From the NCBI RefSeq assembly GCF_001557325.1, contig NZ_LSJS01000299.1, positions 1-27,585 on the forward strand: a DNA stretch of 27,585 nt, written 5' to 3'. Positions 16,821 to 25,635 of this stretch are shown here, in pieces. The first letter of the stretch is position 1. Every line of letters starts with the position of its first letter. The translations under genes were made by a program, and so were the position numbers. The notes beneath the pieces were generated by a model. The model ran no database searches. It saw nothing but the letters and a program-made list of their open reading frames with translations, and had not been told where the DNA came from. This stretch comes from Erythrobacter donghaensis (lineage in GTDB: Bacteria > Pseudomonadota > Alphaproteobacteria > Sphingomonadales > Sphingomonadaceae).

Positions 16821-17546
16821 ATGACTCTCCTGTCCGATTCCCCGAGCGCGATCCTCGTCGTCGACGATGATGCGAGCATTCGCGACGCGATCGCCGATTT
16901 TCTCGGGATGCACGGATATGCGGTGCGCGCGGCCGAGAATGCGGCGGCCTGCGACCGCGCGCTGGCGGCAGCGCCCGCGGACCTGATCGTGCTCGACGTC
17001 ATGATGCCGGGCGAGGACGGGCTGTCGCTGTGCCGGCGGCTCGGCGCAAGCGGCACGCCGATCCTCATGCTCAGCGCGCTCGATGCCGTGACCGACCGGA
17101 TCGTGGGGCTCGAGGTCGGCGCATGGGATTACATGACCAAGCCCTTCGAGCCGCGCGAGTTGCTGGCGCGGGTGCGAGCGCTGCTGCGACGCCCGGCGGC
17201 CGACCGGGGCGCAACCGGCAGCGCTTCGGGCGACGCCCTGACGTTTGCGGGGTGGTGGTTCGATGTCGAGCAAAGACGCCTGCGCGCGCCTTCAGGCAAT
17301 CCGTTGATGCTGACCGAGGGTGAGCACGCGCTGCTCGCGGCCTTCGTCAGGCGGCCCGGGCGCGTCCTGTCGCGCGATGTCCTGCTCGACCTTGCCCGCG
17401 GGGTCGATGCCGCGCCCTATGACCGAGCGATCGACATCGCCGTCAGCCGGTTGCGCCGCAAGCTCGCCGAAGCGGACCCGGCCCCGCTGATCGAGACCGT
17501 GCGCGGTGCGGGCTACCGGTTCCTGCCGGCGGTGCAGCGGGCATGA
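16821..17546 (+). CDS. OmpR-family response regulator
   Basis: This 241-aa protein has a receiver with acidic cluster VVDDDA, phospho-acceptor D59 (VLDVMMPGEDG), S85 and K107, then a winged-helix domain (LTEGEHALLAAFVRRPGRVLSR ... DIAVSRLRRKLAE ... TVRGAGYRF). The normally GADDY loop before the conserved lysine reads GAWDYMTKPF, an unusual tryptophan at position 102. The other phosphorylation residues are intact. It overlaps the kinase gene by 4 nt (ATGA) and is divergent from a TonB-dependent receptor, its probable target. No clear ribosome-binding site precedes the ATG, so the transcript may be leaderless or nearly so. Confidence 0.9.
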   Translation: MTLLSDSPSAILVVDDDASIRDAIADFLGMHGYAVRAAENAAACDRALAAAPADLIVLDVMMPGEDGLSLCRRLGASGTPILMLSALDAVTDRIVGLEVGAWDYMTKPFEPRELLARVRALLRRPAADRGATGSASGDALTFAGWWFDVEQRRLRAPSGNPLMLTEGEHALLAAFVRRPGRVLSRDVLLDLARGVDAAPYDRAIDIAVSRLRRKLAEADPAPLIETVRGAGYRFLPAVQRA

Positions 17547-18913
17547 AGCGCGCGCCCAGCGCTCTCGTGTCGATCGGCGGCTTCGGCATCGCGGTGGCGG
17601 TGCTGAGCGTCACGGCCACAGCGGTCATCGTGCTTGCCGCGCCGCCGCCCCCGGCCACGCGGATCGTCGCGTCCGAGGCGATCATGGCGCTGCGCAGCGA
17701 GACTCCCGGGTTCGAGCGGCGCATCACCGCCGCGCCGCCTTCCGGCGCGCGAATTCCCATGATTGAAGGCCTGATCGCCGCCGAGCTCGGCAAGTCCGCC
17801 GACGATCTGCGGGTGACACGGCTCGACGCGGCACCGGAAGTCGCGGTCAGTGTCCGGACCATGCCAAAGGACGAGGCAGCGCGCCTGTTCGGCAAGGATC
17901 TGCCCGATACGATCGTCCTGCGCGAACGCGACACGGCGAAGCTGAAGGTGGTCGAACCTGCCGCCGCGACAGGGGCCTTGCGGCAGGTGCTGATAGATCT
18001 GCCGCTGCCCGCCTACGCCGCCAGCCTGCGGCAGCCCGATGGGCGCTGGCTGGTCGTCCGGCCTGCCGAGCCGTTCCTCGGCGGATGGCAGCGCAGCATC
18101 CTCATCGCGCTGGCCGTCAGCCTGCTGCTGCTGGCCCCGCTCGCCTGGTTCTTCGCGCGGCGATTGACGCGCCCGTTTCGCGCGCTGGCAGGGGCGCTGG
18201 GGAGCGATGCCTCGCTGATCGCGCAGGAGGGCCCCCGCGAACTGCGAGAAGCGGCTGCCGCGATCGCCGCGATGCAGAACCGCTTGGCCGAAGAAGCGAC
18301 CGAGCGTGCTCGCATGCTTACCGCCATCGCCCATGACCTGCGCACACCTCTCACCGGCCTGCGCCTGCGGATCGAAGGCGTGCCCGAACCGCAGCGCACG
18401 CGCATGGTGCATGATGTCGAGCGGATGCAGGCGATGATCGGCGAGGTGCTCAATTTCGCCCGCGACGCAGCGGCACCGGCCGCGCTGATCGACGTGCGCG
18501 CGGCGCTCGAACTGATCGTGGACGCGATGGACGCAGGGAGAGGGATGATCGTGCTGGAACCGGGGGAGGACGCGCAGATCCGCGTCCCGGAACCCGCTTT
18601 CCGCCGGGCGATCGAGAACCTTCTCAGCAATGCCGTGACCTACGCCGGTGGCGGCACGGTCGGTATCGCGCGTTCGCAGGGTGAGGTTGCCATCTCGGTG
18701 CGCGACGAAGGCCCGGGCATTCCCGAGGCGGATCGGGAGCGGCTGCTCCGCCCCTTCGAACGCGGTGAAGGCTCGCGCAATCGTGACACGGGCGGGGCAG
18801 GCTTGGGGCTCAGCATCGTGCACAACTTCGCCGCGCAGCATGCCGGCACCTTCGCGCTACGCGATGCACCGGGCGGCGGAACAGCGGCGATACTTCGCTT
18901 GCCCTCGGCGTGA
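17543..18913 (+). CDS. Sensor histidine kinase partner of the receptor-linked regulator
   Basis: This is a 456-aa membrane kinase. TM1 lies at about 10-32, a periplasmic sensor region of about 145 residues follows, and TM2 is at about 184-205. A HAMP-like segment precedes the H-box MLTAIAHDLRTPLTGL (H264), the N-box ENLLSNAVTYAGG, DEGPGIP and GGAGLGLSIV. All kinase motifs are complete and length is normal. It overlaps the response regulator by 4 nt, so the two are co-translated. The periplasmic region has no domain I recognise. Since the pair diverges from a TonB-dependent receptor, it may sense the nutrient that the receptor takes up. Confidence 0.9.
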   Translation: MKRAPSALVSIGGFGIAVAVLSVTATAVIVLAAPPPPATRIVASEAIMALRSETPGFERRITAAPPSGARIPMIEGLIAAELGKSADDLRVTRLDAAPEVAVSVRTMPKDEAARLFGKDLPDTIVLRERDTAKLKVVEPAAATGALRQVLIDLPLPAYAASLRQPDGRWLVVRPAEPFLGGWQRSILIALAVSLLLLAPLAWFFARRLTRPFRALAGALGSDASLIAQEGPRELREAAAAIAAMQNRLAEEATERARMLTAIAHDLRTPLTGLRLRIEGVPEPQRTRMVHDVERMQAMIGEVLNFARDAAAPAALIDVRAALELIVDAMDAGRGMIVLEPGEDAQIRVPEPAFRRAIENLLSNAVTYAGGGTVGIARSQGEVAISVRDEGPGIPEADRERLLRPFERGEGSRNRDTGGAGLGLSIVHNFAAQHAGTFALRDAPGGGTAAILRLPSA

Positions 18914-19056
18914 ATTCCAATCGCGGATCGATACGTCATGCCATGCCCACACAAGACGATCGAGACCAGCCACCGTCGTCGCTCCGGAAGTTGAATGGCC
19001 GCTTCTGGCAGTTCCCGTTATGCGGTTGGGTTGCGGGGAATGACCGCCTTGTCCCG

Positions 19057-19340
19057 AGGCTGTGTAAAAACGCCGGAATATTCTATGGTTCTCTCGGGTT
19101 TCGGGAGGCTTTGGAATGGGTCGTCTCGTCCAAGGTGAAGACCGCCGGCAGGACTATTTGCTGCCGGCAGCGCTCGATGATTAGGTGTCGGAAGACAATC
19201 CGGTTCGAGCAATGGAGGCCTTCATTGCTGCGCTCGATTTGAAGGCGCTCTCGACCCTTACCGAGCGGATCGGCCTCGAATCCTATCGGAAATCGACCGG
19301 CCGCGGGCCCGACCATCGTGGTGGTCGGGCCGCAGGCTAG
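19057..19340 (+). pseudogene. IS1182-family transposase remnant (5' end only, internal stop)
   Basis: From ATG 19116 (AGG site upstream) the frame reads MGRLVQGEDRRQDYLLPAALDD, hits TAG at 19182-19184 where a tyrosine codon is expected, then continues VSEDNPVRAMEAFIAALDLKAL. This is the N-terminus of IS1182-type transposases (pattern LxDYVxEDNPVRxIDAFVxxLDLxxL). After about 19250 the similarity ends, and the frame stops at 19338-19340. The upstream sequence ggctgtgtaaaaacgcc (about 19059-19075) looks like the terminal inverted repeat of such an element. Only about 200 bp of the insertion sequence remain; the DDE catalytic part is gone, so it is inert. Confidence 0.7.
19306..19331. terminator. 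Hairpin terminator downstream of the frameshifted receptor gene
   Basis: Perfect 10-bp arms ggcccgacca (19306-19315) and tggtcgggcc (19322-19331) flank a 6-nt loop, 18 nt beyond the receptor stop on the minus strand. There is no U-tract on either side. It sits at the end of the phosphatase-receptor operon and inside the tail of the transposase remnant. Confidence 0.5.
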
Positions 19341-19348
19341 AGGCCTCG

Positions 19349-21942
19349 TCAGAAGCGGTAGCCCGCCCCGAAGGTGAAGGTCCGCCCGGTGATGTTGGCA
19401 TCCTCCACGAAGGGCTCGAAGCCCTGGTAGGAGAACTGTTCCTCGTTGGTGAGATTGATGACGTTGGCGAACAGCCGCAGACCATTGCCGAAGGTGTAGG
19501 AGGCGGCGAGATCGACCCGCTGTTCGGGGCCGAAGAATTCGTCGCTCTCGATGCTGTCGCCGAGGCCCTCGACGTAGTCGGTGCGATAGATGTAGTCGCC
19601 GCGCAGGTTGAAGCCCTTCCAGGCATATTCGAGCGTGCCGGTGAACAGGAAGTCCGAGAAGCCCGGCAGCGCCAGATCGTCGCGATCGGTGCGGTTGGGG
19701 AAATCGGCATCGGTCTCGGTGAAGGTCGCGCTCACCGCCACGCTGAGGCCGCGCAGCAGGCCGGGCAGGAAGGTGAGGTTCTGCCGCGCGATCAGCTCGA
19801 TGCCGTAGTTCGTGGCGCTCGTCCCATTGAGCGGCACCTCGTATTCGAAATCGCCGCTGTCGACGAGGATCGGGTTGCCATTGGCATCGAGCGCATCGAA
19901 CTCGCCCACGAAATCGAAGGTGAAATCCTTGATGTCCTTGTAGAACACCGCGACCGAATAGAGCCCCCCCGTGTCGGTGTAATATTCCAGCTGGGCATCG
20001 AGATTGTCCGACACCGCCGGACGCAGGTTGGGGTTGCCGTCGAGGATGTCGCCGTCCTCGTTGACGAAGCGCCCGCTCGCCAGCTCGCCGCGGCGCGGGC
20101 GGCCATAGCTGCGGTTGTAGCTTTCGCGCAGGATCAGGCGCGGGGTCAGCTCGTGGCGCAAGTGGATGCCGGGCAGCCAGAAATCATAGGAGTTCTGCAC
20201 CCGCACAGGCGCGATCGTGGAGTTGCCATCGAGGAAGCTGGCGACGAAGTTGGTGCCGTCGAAGTCGATCCGCTCGTAGCGCACCCCGGCGATCACGGTG
20301 TGGATGCCGCTGCGCAGGGTCGCCATGCCGTAGCCCGCGTAGAGATCCTCGTTGAAGGTCGTGTCCTCGAACAGGCTGTCCTCGAGCGTGTCTTCCTCGT
20401 TCAGTTCGAACAGGCCCGGATTGCTGGCGAGCAGCTCCACCCCGCGCGCGGGGAAGACGTTGAAGATGCACGCGCCGCCCAGCGTCACCGCGTCGGTGCG
20501 CTCGAGAATCTGCGCATAGGGGAAGGCTTCGTCGAGCTCGTAGACATCGGCGTTCTGGTCGTTGCTGTAGTCGCTGCGGTAGTAGCGTGCGCCGGTCTTG
20601 AAGGTCAGTTCGCTGCGGCCCAGATCGAGGCTGTGCTCGAAATCGGCCTTGATGCTGAACACCTCCTCCCACCGGGCGTGCCGCGGCCCGAGGTCGGGGT
20701 GAGCAGCGCGTAGGTCTTGCGCCCGCCAACCGCGTCCTGGAACCGGGTGTCGATGTCGATGTCGGTCTCGAAGACGTCATTGCTGCGGTCGGTGTGGCTG
20801 TAGAGGCCGCGCAGGTAGAAGGAATTGGATTCGTCGATCCGGTAATCGATGTCGAGATTGCCGGTGTTGACCCGGGTGCGCTGTTCGTCGACCTCCCAGT
20901 GCGAGCTCTCCATGAACCACACCGGCGGATCGCTTTCGGGCAGGTTCAGCTGCGGGTTGTTGGCGGGCGTCACCTGCACCCAGTCCATGTCGCGGTTCCG
21001 CGAGCTGCGGTCGATTTCGTAGCTGCCGAAGGACAGGCTGATGCCGAGATTGTCGTAATCCCCGCCGAGGCTGAAGATGTCCGAATAGCGCGCGCTGAGC
21101 GAATAACCCCAGTTGTCCGACAGGTCGCGGTAATTGCCGCCCGCCTGGACGTCGATCCGCCGCCCGCTGCGCTCGAAGGCGCTGCGGGTGATGACGTTGA
21201 TGATGCCGCCGATCGCATCGCCGTCGCGGTCGGGGGTGGCGGCCTTGATGACCTCGATGTTGGAGATCCCGTCATTCGAGAAGTCCCCGAGGTTGAGCCC
21301 GCGCCCACCCGACGAGGCGACGCGGTTGCCGTTGATCTGGAAGGAGTTGAAATCGCCCTCGACCCCGCGGATGTTGACCCCGGTGGGCTCGCCGGCCTGG
21401 TTGGTGTTGACGCTGAGGCCGGGCAGGCGCTGGAGCGCGAAGCCGATGTTGCCGTCGGGTGCAGGGCCGAAGGTCTCCTCGGAATAGATGTTGACGATCC
21501 CGTCGGCGGTGCGCTGCTGGTTGATCGCGAGCGCCTGCCCGGTGAGCGCGGCGCGCACCACGATCCGGTTCTCGCCGCCCGGCGTGTCGAGCCCGAAATC
21601 GGCGCTCACGCGCTCGCCCCGGCGCAGGCTGATCTGCCGCGTGGCACCGGCAAACCCGACATATTCGACCATGATCGTGCTCCGGCCGGCGGGCACGCGG
21701 ATCTGGAAGCGGCCGTCCTCGGTGGTGACCTCGCGGGCATTGCTGCCCTCGACGGTCACCACCGCGCCGCGCAGCGAGCTGCCGGTGCGCTCGTCGAAAA
21801 CGCGCCCGGTAACGGTGCCTTCGCCGCTCTCGTCCGAGGCGGGGGCGGGCGTCTGCTGCGCGAGGGCGGTGCCCGGACAGGTGGCGGCAAGCGCGCTCGA
21901 GGCGATGAGGGCAGCGGCCGTGCGGCGGAAGATCGTGGTCAT
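19349..21942 (-). pseudogene. TonB-dependent receptor with carboxypeptidase-like N-domain, single frameshift
   Basis: Two minus-strand frames together make one receptor of about 865 residues. The first (21942 to about 20680) has a signal peptide, a CarbopepD-regulatory-like domain (GTVTGRVFDERTGSSLRGA, about 40-120), the plug (LQRLPGLSVN ... VNIRGVEGDFNSFQINGNRV ... IGGIINVITR) and early strands. The second (about 20675-19349) continues WEEVFSIKADFEHSL and ends in the beta-barrel terminus TFTFGAGYRF with the proper final phenylalanine. The break lies in GC-rich sequence at about 20671-20682; restoring one base joins them. It is either a recent mutation or a sequencing error, since both halves are otherwise intact. 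The upstream neighbour is a secreted phosphatase 42 nt away, so the substrate may be an organophosphate. Confidence 0.8.
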
Positions 21943-21984
21943 GTGGCTGGATCCCTGTCTGGCGTGCTGGAAGTCGATCCGCGG

Positions 21985-23430
21985 TCAGTCCCGCGGATAG
22001 GGCATGGAATTCGCGAAGCTGCGCTCGGGCGGAAGGTAGGCCGGCTGGGTGAGGGTCTTGGTGCCGTCGGCCGCCTTGGCGAGCGCGAAGGCATCGTAGA
22101 GACGCCCGTCGGCGGTGTAGGCGGCGTAGCGCAGCGCCCCCGCGTCGATCTCGATCACTTGGTAGAACTGGGTGTTCTCGCCGCGCCTGTCGAGCACCAC
22201 GCCGGTCGGGGCATATTGCGTCCAGCCCTCCTTACTGAAGGGATACTGCTTCGGGCCCGAGACAGAGTTGACGAACATCGTCGCAACCTCGCCCGCACCG
22301 CCGGTGGCCGCGGTGCGGGCCGGGGTCTGCCCCGCGCCCGCCGGCAGCGTGCCGCGGGCATAGGTGTGATCATGGCCCTGGAGCACCAGATCGACCCTGT
22401 GCCGGATCAGCACCGGCAGCAGCACCGCGCGCTTGTCCGGGTTGTCGCGGTCGCGGCCCGAGGAGAAGACCGGGTGGTGCATGGTCACGATCCGCCAGCG
22501 CGCGGCGCTCGCGGACAGACGCGCGTCGAGCCACTCCGCCTGTTCGGTCATGTCGCCGATGTTGCTGTCGAGCACGAAGACGTGGAGGTCGGGCGAATAG
22601 CGTACCTCGTAAGCGGTCTCCTGCAACTCCTCGGGCAGACCCGGCGCCTCGGGCAGGCGGAACTGCGGGCGCCACAGCAGGGAGAGCAGCTTGTGTTTCT
22701 GGTCGGGGGCCAGCTCGTAGGTGTCGTATTCGTGGTTGCCGGCCACGGGAATGGCGGGGATCATCCCGTGGATGAAGCCGCCCGCCCGGAACCAGTGCGC
22801 CCACTCCAGATCGCGCGAGCCGCGGTTCACGAGGTCGCCCGCGTGGAGTATGAAGCGCGCATCGGGCGCGGTCTGGAAGGCGGCGCGGATCACGCGGGGC
22901 CAGTGCGAATCGAGATCGTTCTGCGCATCGCCGAGATAGATGAAGCGCAGCGGGCCACCGGCAGGCACGGTGCGGGTCTGGAACCACTCGCTCCACTTGC
23001 CCTCGGCGCCCTGCACCCGGTAGGCGTAGAGCGTGTCGGGCATGAGCCCCTCGAACCGCACCGCATGATGCGCCGTCCGCGGCAGGCCGCGGTTGTGCGG
23101 GACCGCCGCGGCCAGCCCGATGTGGGTGATCGCCTCGAGATCGAGGATCTGCGTCTCGGCAGCAACCGCGCGCGCCGCGAGATCGAAGCGCGCGTCGGGC
23201 GTGGCCTGAGCGATCTCAGCGCGGGTGGCGGTCACGCCTGCCGCGGTGCGCCAGCTGACGCTGATCGCGTGCGCGGGATCGGCGTCGATGGTGGCGATGA
23301 TCCGGTCGGGCCAGGCGGTAGCCTCCTGCCACGGCGCCTCGATCGCATGGTGATCGCCCGGGTGAGCCAGCCCGGGCGCAGCGGTGCCGAGCGCGGCCGC
23401 CGCCAGCAACACGAATCGCAGATCCCTCAC
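21985..23430 (-). CDS. Secreted purple-acid-phosphatase-like metallophosphoesterase
   Basis: This 481-aa exported enzyme has the signal peptide MRDLRFVLLAAAALGTAAPGLA, a fibronectin-like N-domain (about 40-155, with SVSWRTAAG and YRVQGAEGKWSEWFQTRT), then the calcineurin-like fold: GDAQND (D168), AGDLVN (D199), GNHEY (N232, H233), MHHPVFSS and GHDHTYAR. All metal-binding motifs are present, including a tyrosine in GNHEYDTY. It probably hydrolyses phosphate monoesters in the periplasm or outside. The start is GTG 23430 with AAGGGG 5 nt before it. The gene precedes a TonB-dependent receptor by 42 nt on the same strand, consistent with an operon for phosphate-ester scavenging. I looked for a Pho box upstream and found none. 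Confidence 0.9.
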   Translation of the reverse strand: MRDLRFVLLAAAALGTAAPGLAHPGDHHAIEAPWQEATAWPDRIIATIDADPAHAISVSWRTAAGVTATRAEIAQATPDARFDLAARAVAAETQILDLEAITHIGLAAAVPHNRGLPRTAHHAVRFEGLMPDTLYAYRVQGAEGKWSEWFQTRTVPAGGPLRFIYLGDAQNDLDSHWPRVIRAAFQTAPDARFILHAGDLVNRGSRDLEWAHWFRAGGFIHGMIPAIPVAGNHEYDTYELAPDQKHKLLSLLWRPQFRLPEAPGLPEELQETAYEVRYSPDLHVFVLDSNIGDMTEQAEWLDARLSASAARWRIVTMHHPVFSSGRDRDNPDKRAVLLPVLIRHRVDLVLQGHDHTYARGTLPAGAGQTPARTAATGGAGEVATMFVNSVSGPKQYPFSKEGWTQYAPTGVVLDRRGENTQFYQVIEIDAGALRYAAYTADGRLYDAFALAKAADGTKTLTQPAYLPPERSFANSMPYPRD

Positions 23431-23833
23431 GTCGTCCCCTTTCCTCGGGGGACGCGGCTATGGGACGGACATGCCAGATTCGTTGCCTCTGGAAGGCAAT
23501 TCGGCGACGCTTTTCCGTCCGGATCAAGACATCGGTCAGCAAGTCCCTGATTGAGAGCGATTATCCGCGCGAAGGCTCCAGGGCGGGTGGGCGAACTATT
23601 ATCCGATTAGTCATCTATTTCCGTCGCCGTCGCCGTCGCGGGGCGAGCCTGATACGCGGCGAGACAATCGATCGACGCCGCGCGCTCGGATGCATCCCAG
23701 ATGCCGAAGAAGCCCATCTCGTCGCCCGGCACGGCAGCTTGCCGAGCGGCGAGGGACGCTGCTTGCTGCCGGATGCCGGCGCGAAGGTCGTGCCATCCGG
23801 TACGACTTGCTGCCGACAGGACCGGGGCCGCGG
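23431..23833. other. Intergenic stretch of about 400 bp, no gene recognised
   Basis: I see no convincing coding sequence. The stretch holds the leader of the leftward phosphatase gene, a short inverted repeat TTGCC/GGCAA (about 23481-23500), and three tandem ccgtcg units at about 23622-23640. A plus-strand frame ending at 23837 (AGAKVVPSGTTCC...) is open but has no recognisable domain and no ribosome-binding site. Confidence 0.35.
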
Positions 23834-24541
23834 CTAGACGCTGACGCCGAACAGGCGGCCCACCGCTGCGGTGCTCGCCATCGCGAAGACGCCCCAGCCG
23901 ACGACGCGCAGGGTTGCCGGGACGAGCGGCGCGGCACCCGCCTTCGCACCCAGCGCGCCCAGCACCGCGAGCGCCAGCACCGCGATCGCGACCACCGTCA
24001 CCATGATCGCGCCGGGCGGGGCCAGCCAGGCAGCAAGGAGCGGCACCGCGGCCGCGGCGCTGAACGTCACGCCCGAGGCCAGCGCCGCCTGAAGCGGCCG
24101 TGCGGCGAGGTGTTCGCTGAGCCCCAGCTCGTCGCGCACATGCGCGGCCAGCGGGTCGAGCGCGGTCAGCTCGCGTGCCACGGCAGCCGCGGTTGCCTCG
24201 CTGAGACCGCGCGCGCGGTAGATCGCGGCGAGTTCCGCCTCCTCGTCGGCCGGGGTGGCGGCGAGCGCTTCCTTCTCGCGGGCGATATCGGCGTTCTCGG
24301 AATCGGCCTGCGAGGAGACCGAGATGTATTCTCCCGCCGCCATCGACATCGCCCCCGCGATCAGCGCGGCGACCCCGGCGACCAGCACGGGGCCCGCATC
24401 CGGCGTCGCCGCGGCAACGCCGATGATCAGCGAGGCGACCGAAATGATCCCGTCATTGGCCCCCAGCACCGCAGCGCGCAGCCAGCCGGTGCGGTGGACA
24501 TAGTGCGGATCGTCGGGGTGGGCGCTGATTGCTGAGGCCAT
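23834..24541 (-). CDS. VIT/CCC1-family iron or manganese transporter
   Basis: This is a 235-aa membrane protein. The N-terminal signature GWLRAAVLGANDGIISVASLIIGVAAA and the second conserved block AGAMSMAAGEYISVSSQAD define the VIT1/CCC1 family, which moves Fe2+ or Mn2+ out of the cytoplasm (into vacuoles in plants and yeast). Five hydrophobic segments are visible, with a charged cytosolic loop (about 80-130, ENADIAREKEALAATPADEEAEL) of the type that binds metal in VIT1. ATG 24541 was chosen because the possible earlier GTG at 24583 would place a terminator-like hairpin inside the coding region. It stands alone on the minus strand, downstream of the CheB-like gene and separated from it by that hairpin. 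Confidence 0.88.
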   Translation of the reverse strand: MASAISAHPDDPHYVHRTGWLRAAVLGANDGIISVASLIIGVAAATPDAGPVLVAGVAALIAGAMSMAAGEYISVSSQADSENADIAREKEALAATPADEEAELAAIYRARGLSEATAAAVARELTALDPLAAHVRDELGLSEHLAARPLQAALASGVTFSAAAAVPLLAAWLAPPGAIMVTVVAIAVLALAVLGALGAKAGAAPLVPATLRVVGWGVFAMASTAAVGRLFGVSV

Positions 24542-24548
24542 GGCTCTG

Positions 24549-24577
24549 GCCTTGTCCGCCTTTGCGCCGGACAAGGC
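24549..24577. terminator. Hairpin between the cheB-like and VIT genes
   Basis: Perfect 10-bp arms gccttgtccg (24549-24558) and cggacaaggc (24568-24577) enclose a 9-nt loop. It lies 23 nt beyond the cheB-like stop on the minus strand and immediately before the VIT start codon. It could end the cheB transcript or, given its position next to the VIT ribosome-binding region, attenuate VIT expression. No T-run follows. Confidence 0.5.
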
Positions 24578-24600
24578 AAGCACCCAGACCCCCGCCCGGC

Positions 24601-25635
24601 CTATCCGGCGGCGTTGGTTGCCTCGAGGATCCAGTCGGGGATCGCCTCCTGGCGCAGGTCGGCAAGTTCGAGCCCCTGCGCGCGCACCGCATCGTAGCGG
24701 TCGCGCGGGGCGTAATCGGCCGGGCGCTGGACGAAGACCTTGCCCTTGGCCTCGGCAAGGATCGCAAGGCCGCGCACCCCGTCGTTGCCGTTCCCGGTGA
24801 GCAGCCCGCCGAGCGCCGGCAGGCCGCTCCTTGCAAGGCTGCCGAACAGCAGGTCGGCGGAGGGGCGGCAGCCGTTGACCGGATCGCGCTCGACCAGCCT
24901 GAGGCGCGGCGGCTCGCCCGGCTCGACCACCACGTGGCGGGTCGGATCATGCGCGAGCCACACCTTGCCGACCTCGAGCGCGACGCCGTCGACCGCGTCG
25001 CCCAGCTGGCACGGCAGCGAGTGGCGCATCGCGCGCACCGCGTTCTCGACGGCGGCGGGATCGGCATCGAACAGCACGATGGTCGGCGGGCAGGCCGCGT
25101 CATAGGCGGCGAGCACCTGGCGTGCGCTCTCCATCCCCGCCGTCCCGCAGGCGAGCGCGACGATGCGACCGTCGGAGCAATACTTGGCCGCCCCGCTCGC
25201 GGCCCCTTCGGCGCCCTCGCCGCCGGGCTTGAGCTCGCCCGCGGCGGCCTTGAGAACGATGTCGCCGAGCTGGCGCACGGTCGCGTCGAACTCCTCGCGC
25301 GAGGTGTGCAGCGGCTTGGGGAAGCAATGCACCGCGCCCAGCTCCAGCGCGCGGCGCGCGGTGCCGGTGCCGGCCTGAGTGATCGAGGACAGCATGATCA
25401 CCGGCATCGGCCGGGTCTCCATCACCTCCTCGAGGAATTCCATGCCGCTCTTGCCCGGCATCTCGACGTCGAGGGTGAGGACATCGGGCTTGAGCTTGTC
25501 GAGCTGCTCGCGGGCATCATCGGCGTTCTTGGCGGTGCCGCACACGGTCACGCCCTTGGCATTGTCGAGAATGTCGCAGAACAGCGCGCGCATCGCGGCG
25601 GAATCGTCGACTACCATCACACGTACGTTGGCCAT
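24601..25635 (-). CDS. cheB: CheB-like chemotaxis protein with degenerate methylesterase active site
   Basis: This 344-aa protein has the CheB layout. The receiver domain (1-125) is intact: D10, D11, phospho-acceptor D56 in TLDVEMPGKSG, S83/S84 and K107 in FPKP. The linker is followed by a CheB methylesterase-type domain (about 155-340). In active CheB the triad is Ser164, His190 and Asp286. Here the STGG motif reads CGTAG with glycine at the serine position (164), the QHM motif reads FDAD with aspartate in place of histidine (190), and only the aspartate survives (D285 in GNGNDG). It should therefore bind phosphate from CheA but not demethylate receptors. It diverges from a chemoreceptor gene 216 bp away. 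It may be a phosphate sink or an adaptor; this is inference. Confidence 0.85.
   Translation of the reverse strand: MANVRVMVVDDSAAMRALFCDILDNAKGVTVCGTAKNADDAREQLDKLKPDVLTLDVEMPGKSGMEFLEEVMETRPMPVIMLSSITQAGTGTARRALELGAVHCFPKPLHTSREEFDATVRQLGDIVLKAAAGELKPGGEGAEGAASGAAKYCSDGRIVALACGTAGMESARQVLAAYDAACPPTIVLFDADPAAVENAVRAMRHSLPCQLGDAVDGVALEVGKVWLAHDPTRHVVVEPGEPPRLRLVERDPVNGCRPSADLLFGSLARSGLPALGGLLTGNGNDGVRGLAILAEAKGKVFVQRPADYAPRDRYDAVRAQGLELADLRQEAIPDWILEATNAAG

Noticed and set aside
18985..19056. Sphingomonad-type intergenic repeat (gaatggccgctt ... gaatgaccgcc)
   Set aside because: The two half-copies pair only poorly and no second full copy could be found in the window.
20794..23550. A 918-codon plus-strand open frame opposite the receptor and phosphatase
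   Set aside because: It is the antisense shadow of GC-rich genes on the minus strand, with low-complexity Val/Asp/Ala/Arg composition and no motif.
23440..23640. Pho box upstream of the phosphatase
   Set aside because: The best candidate (CTGACCG ATGT CTTGATC on the minus strand) matches the first half only partly and the second half poorly.
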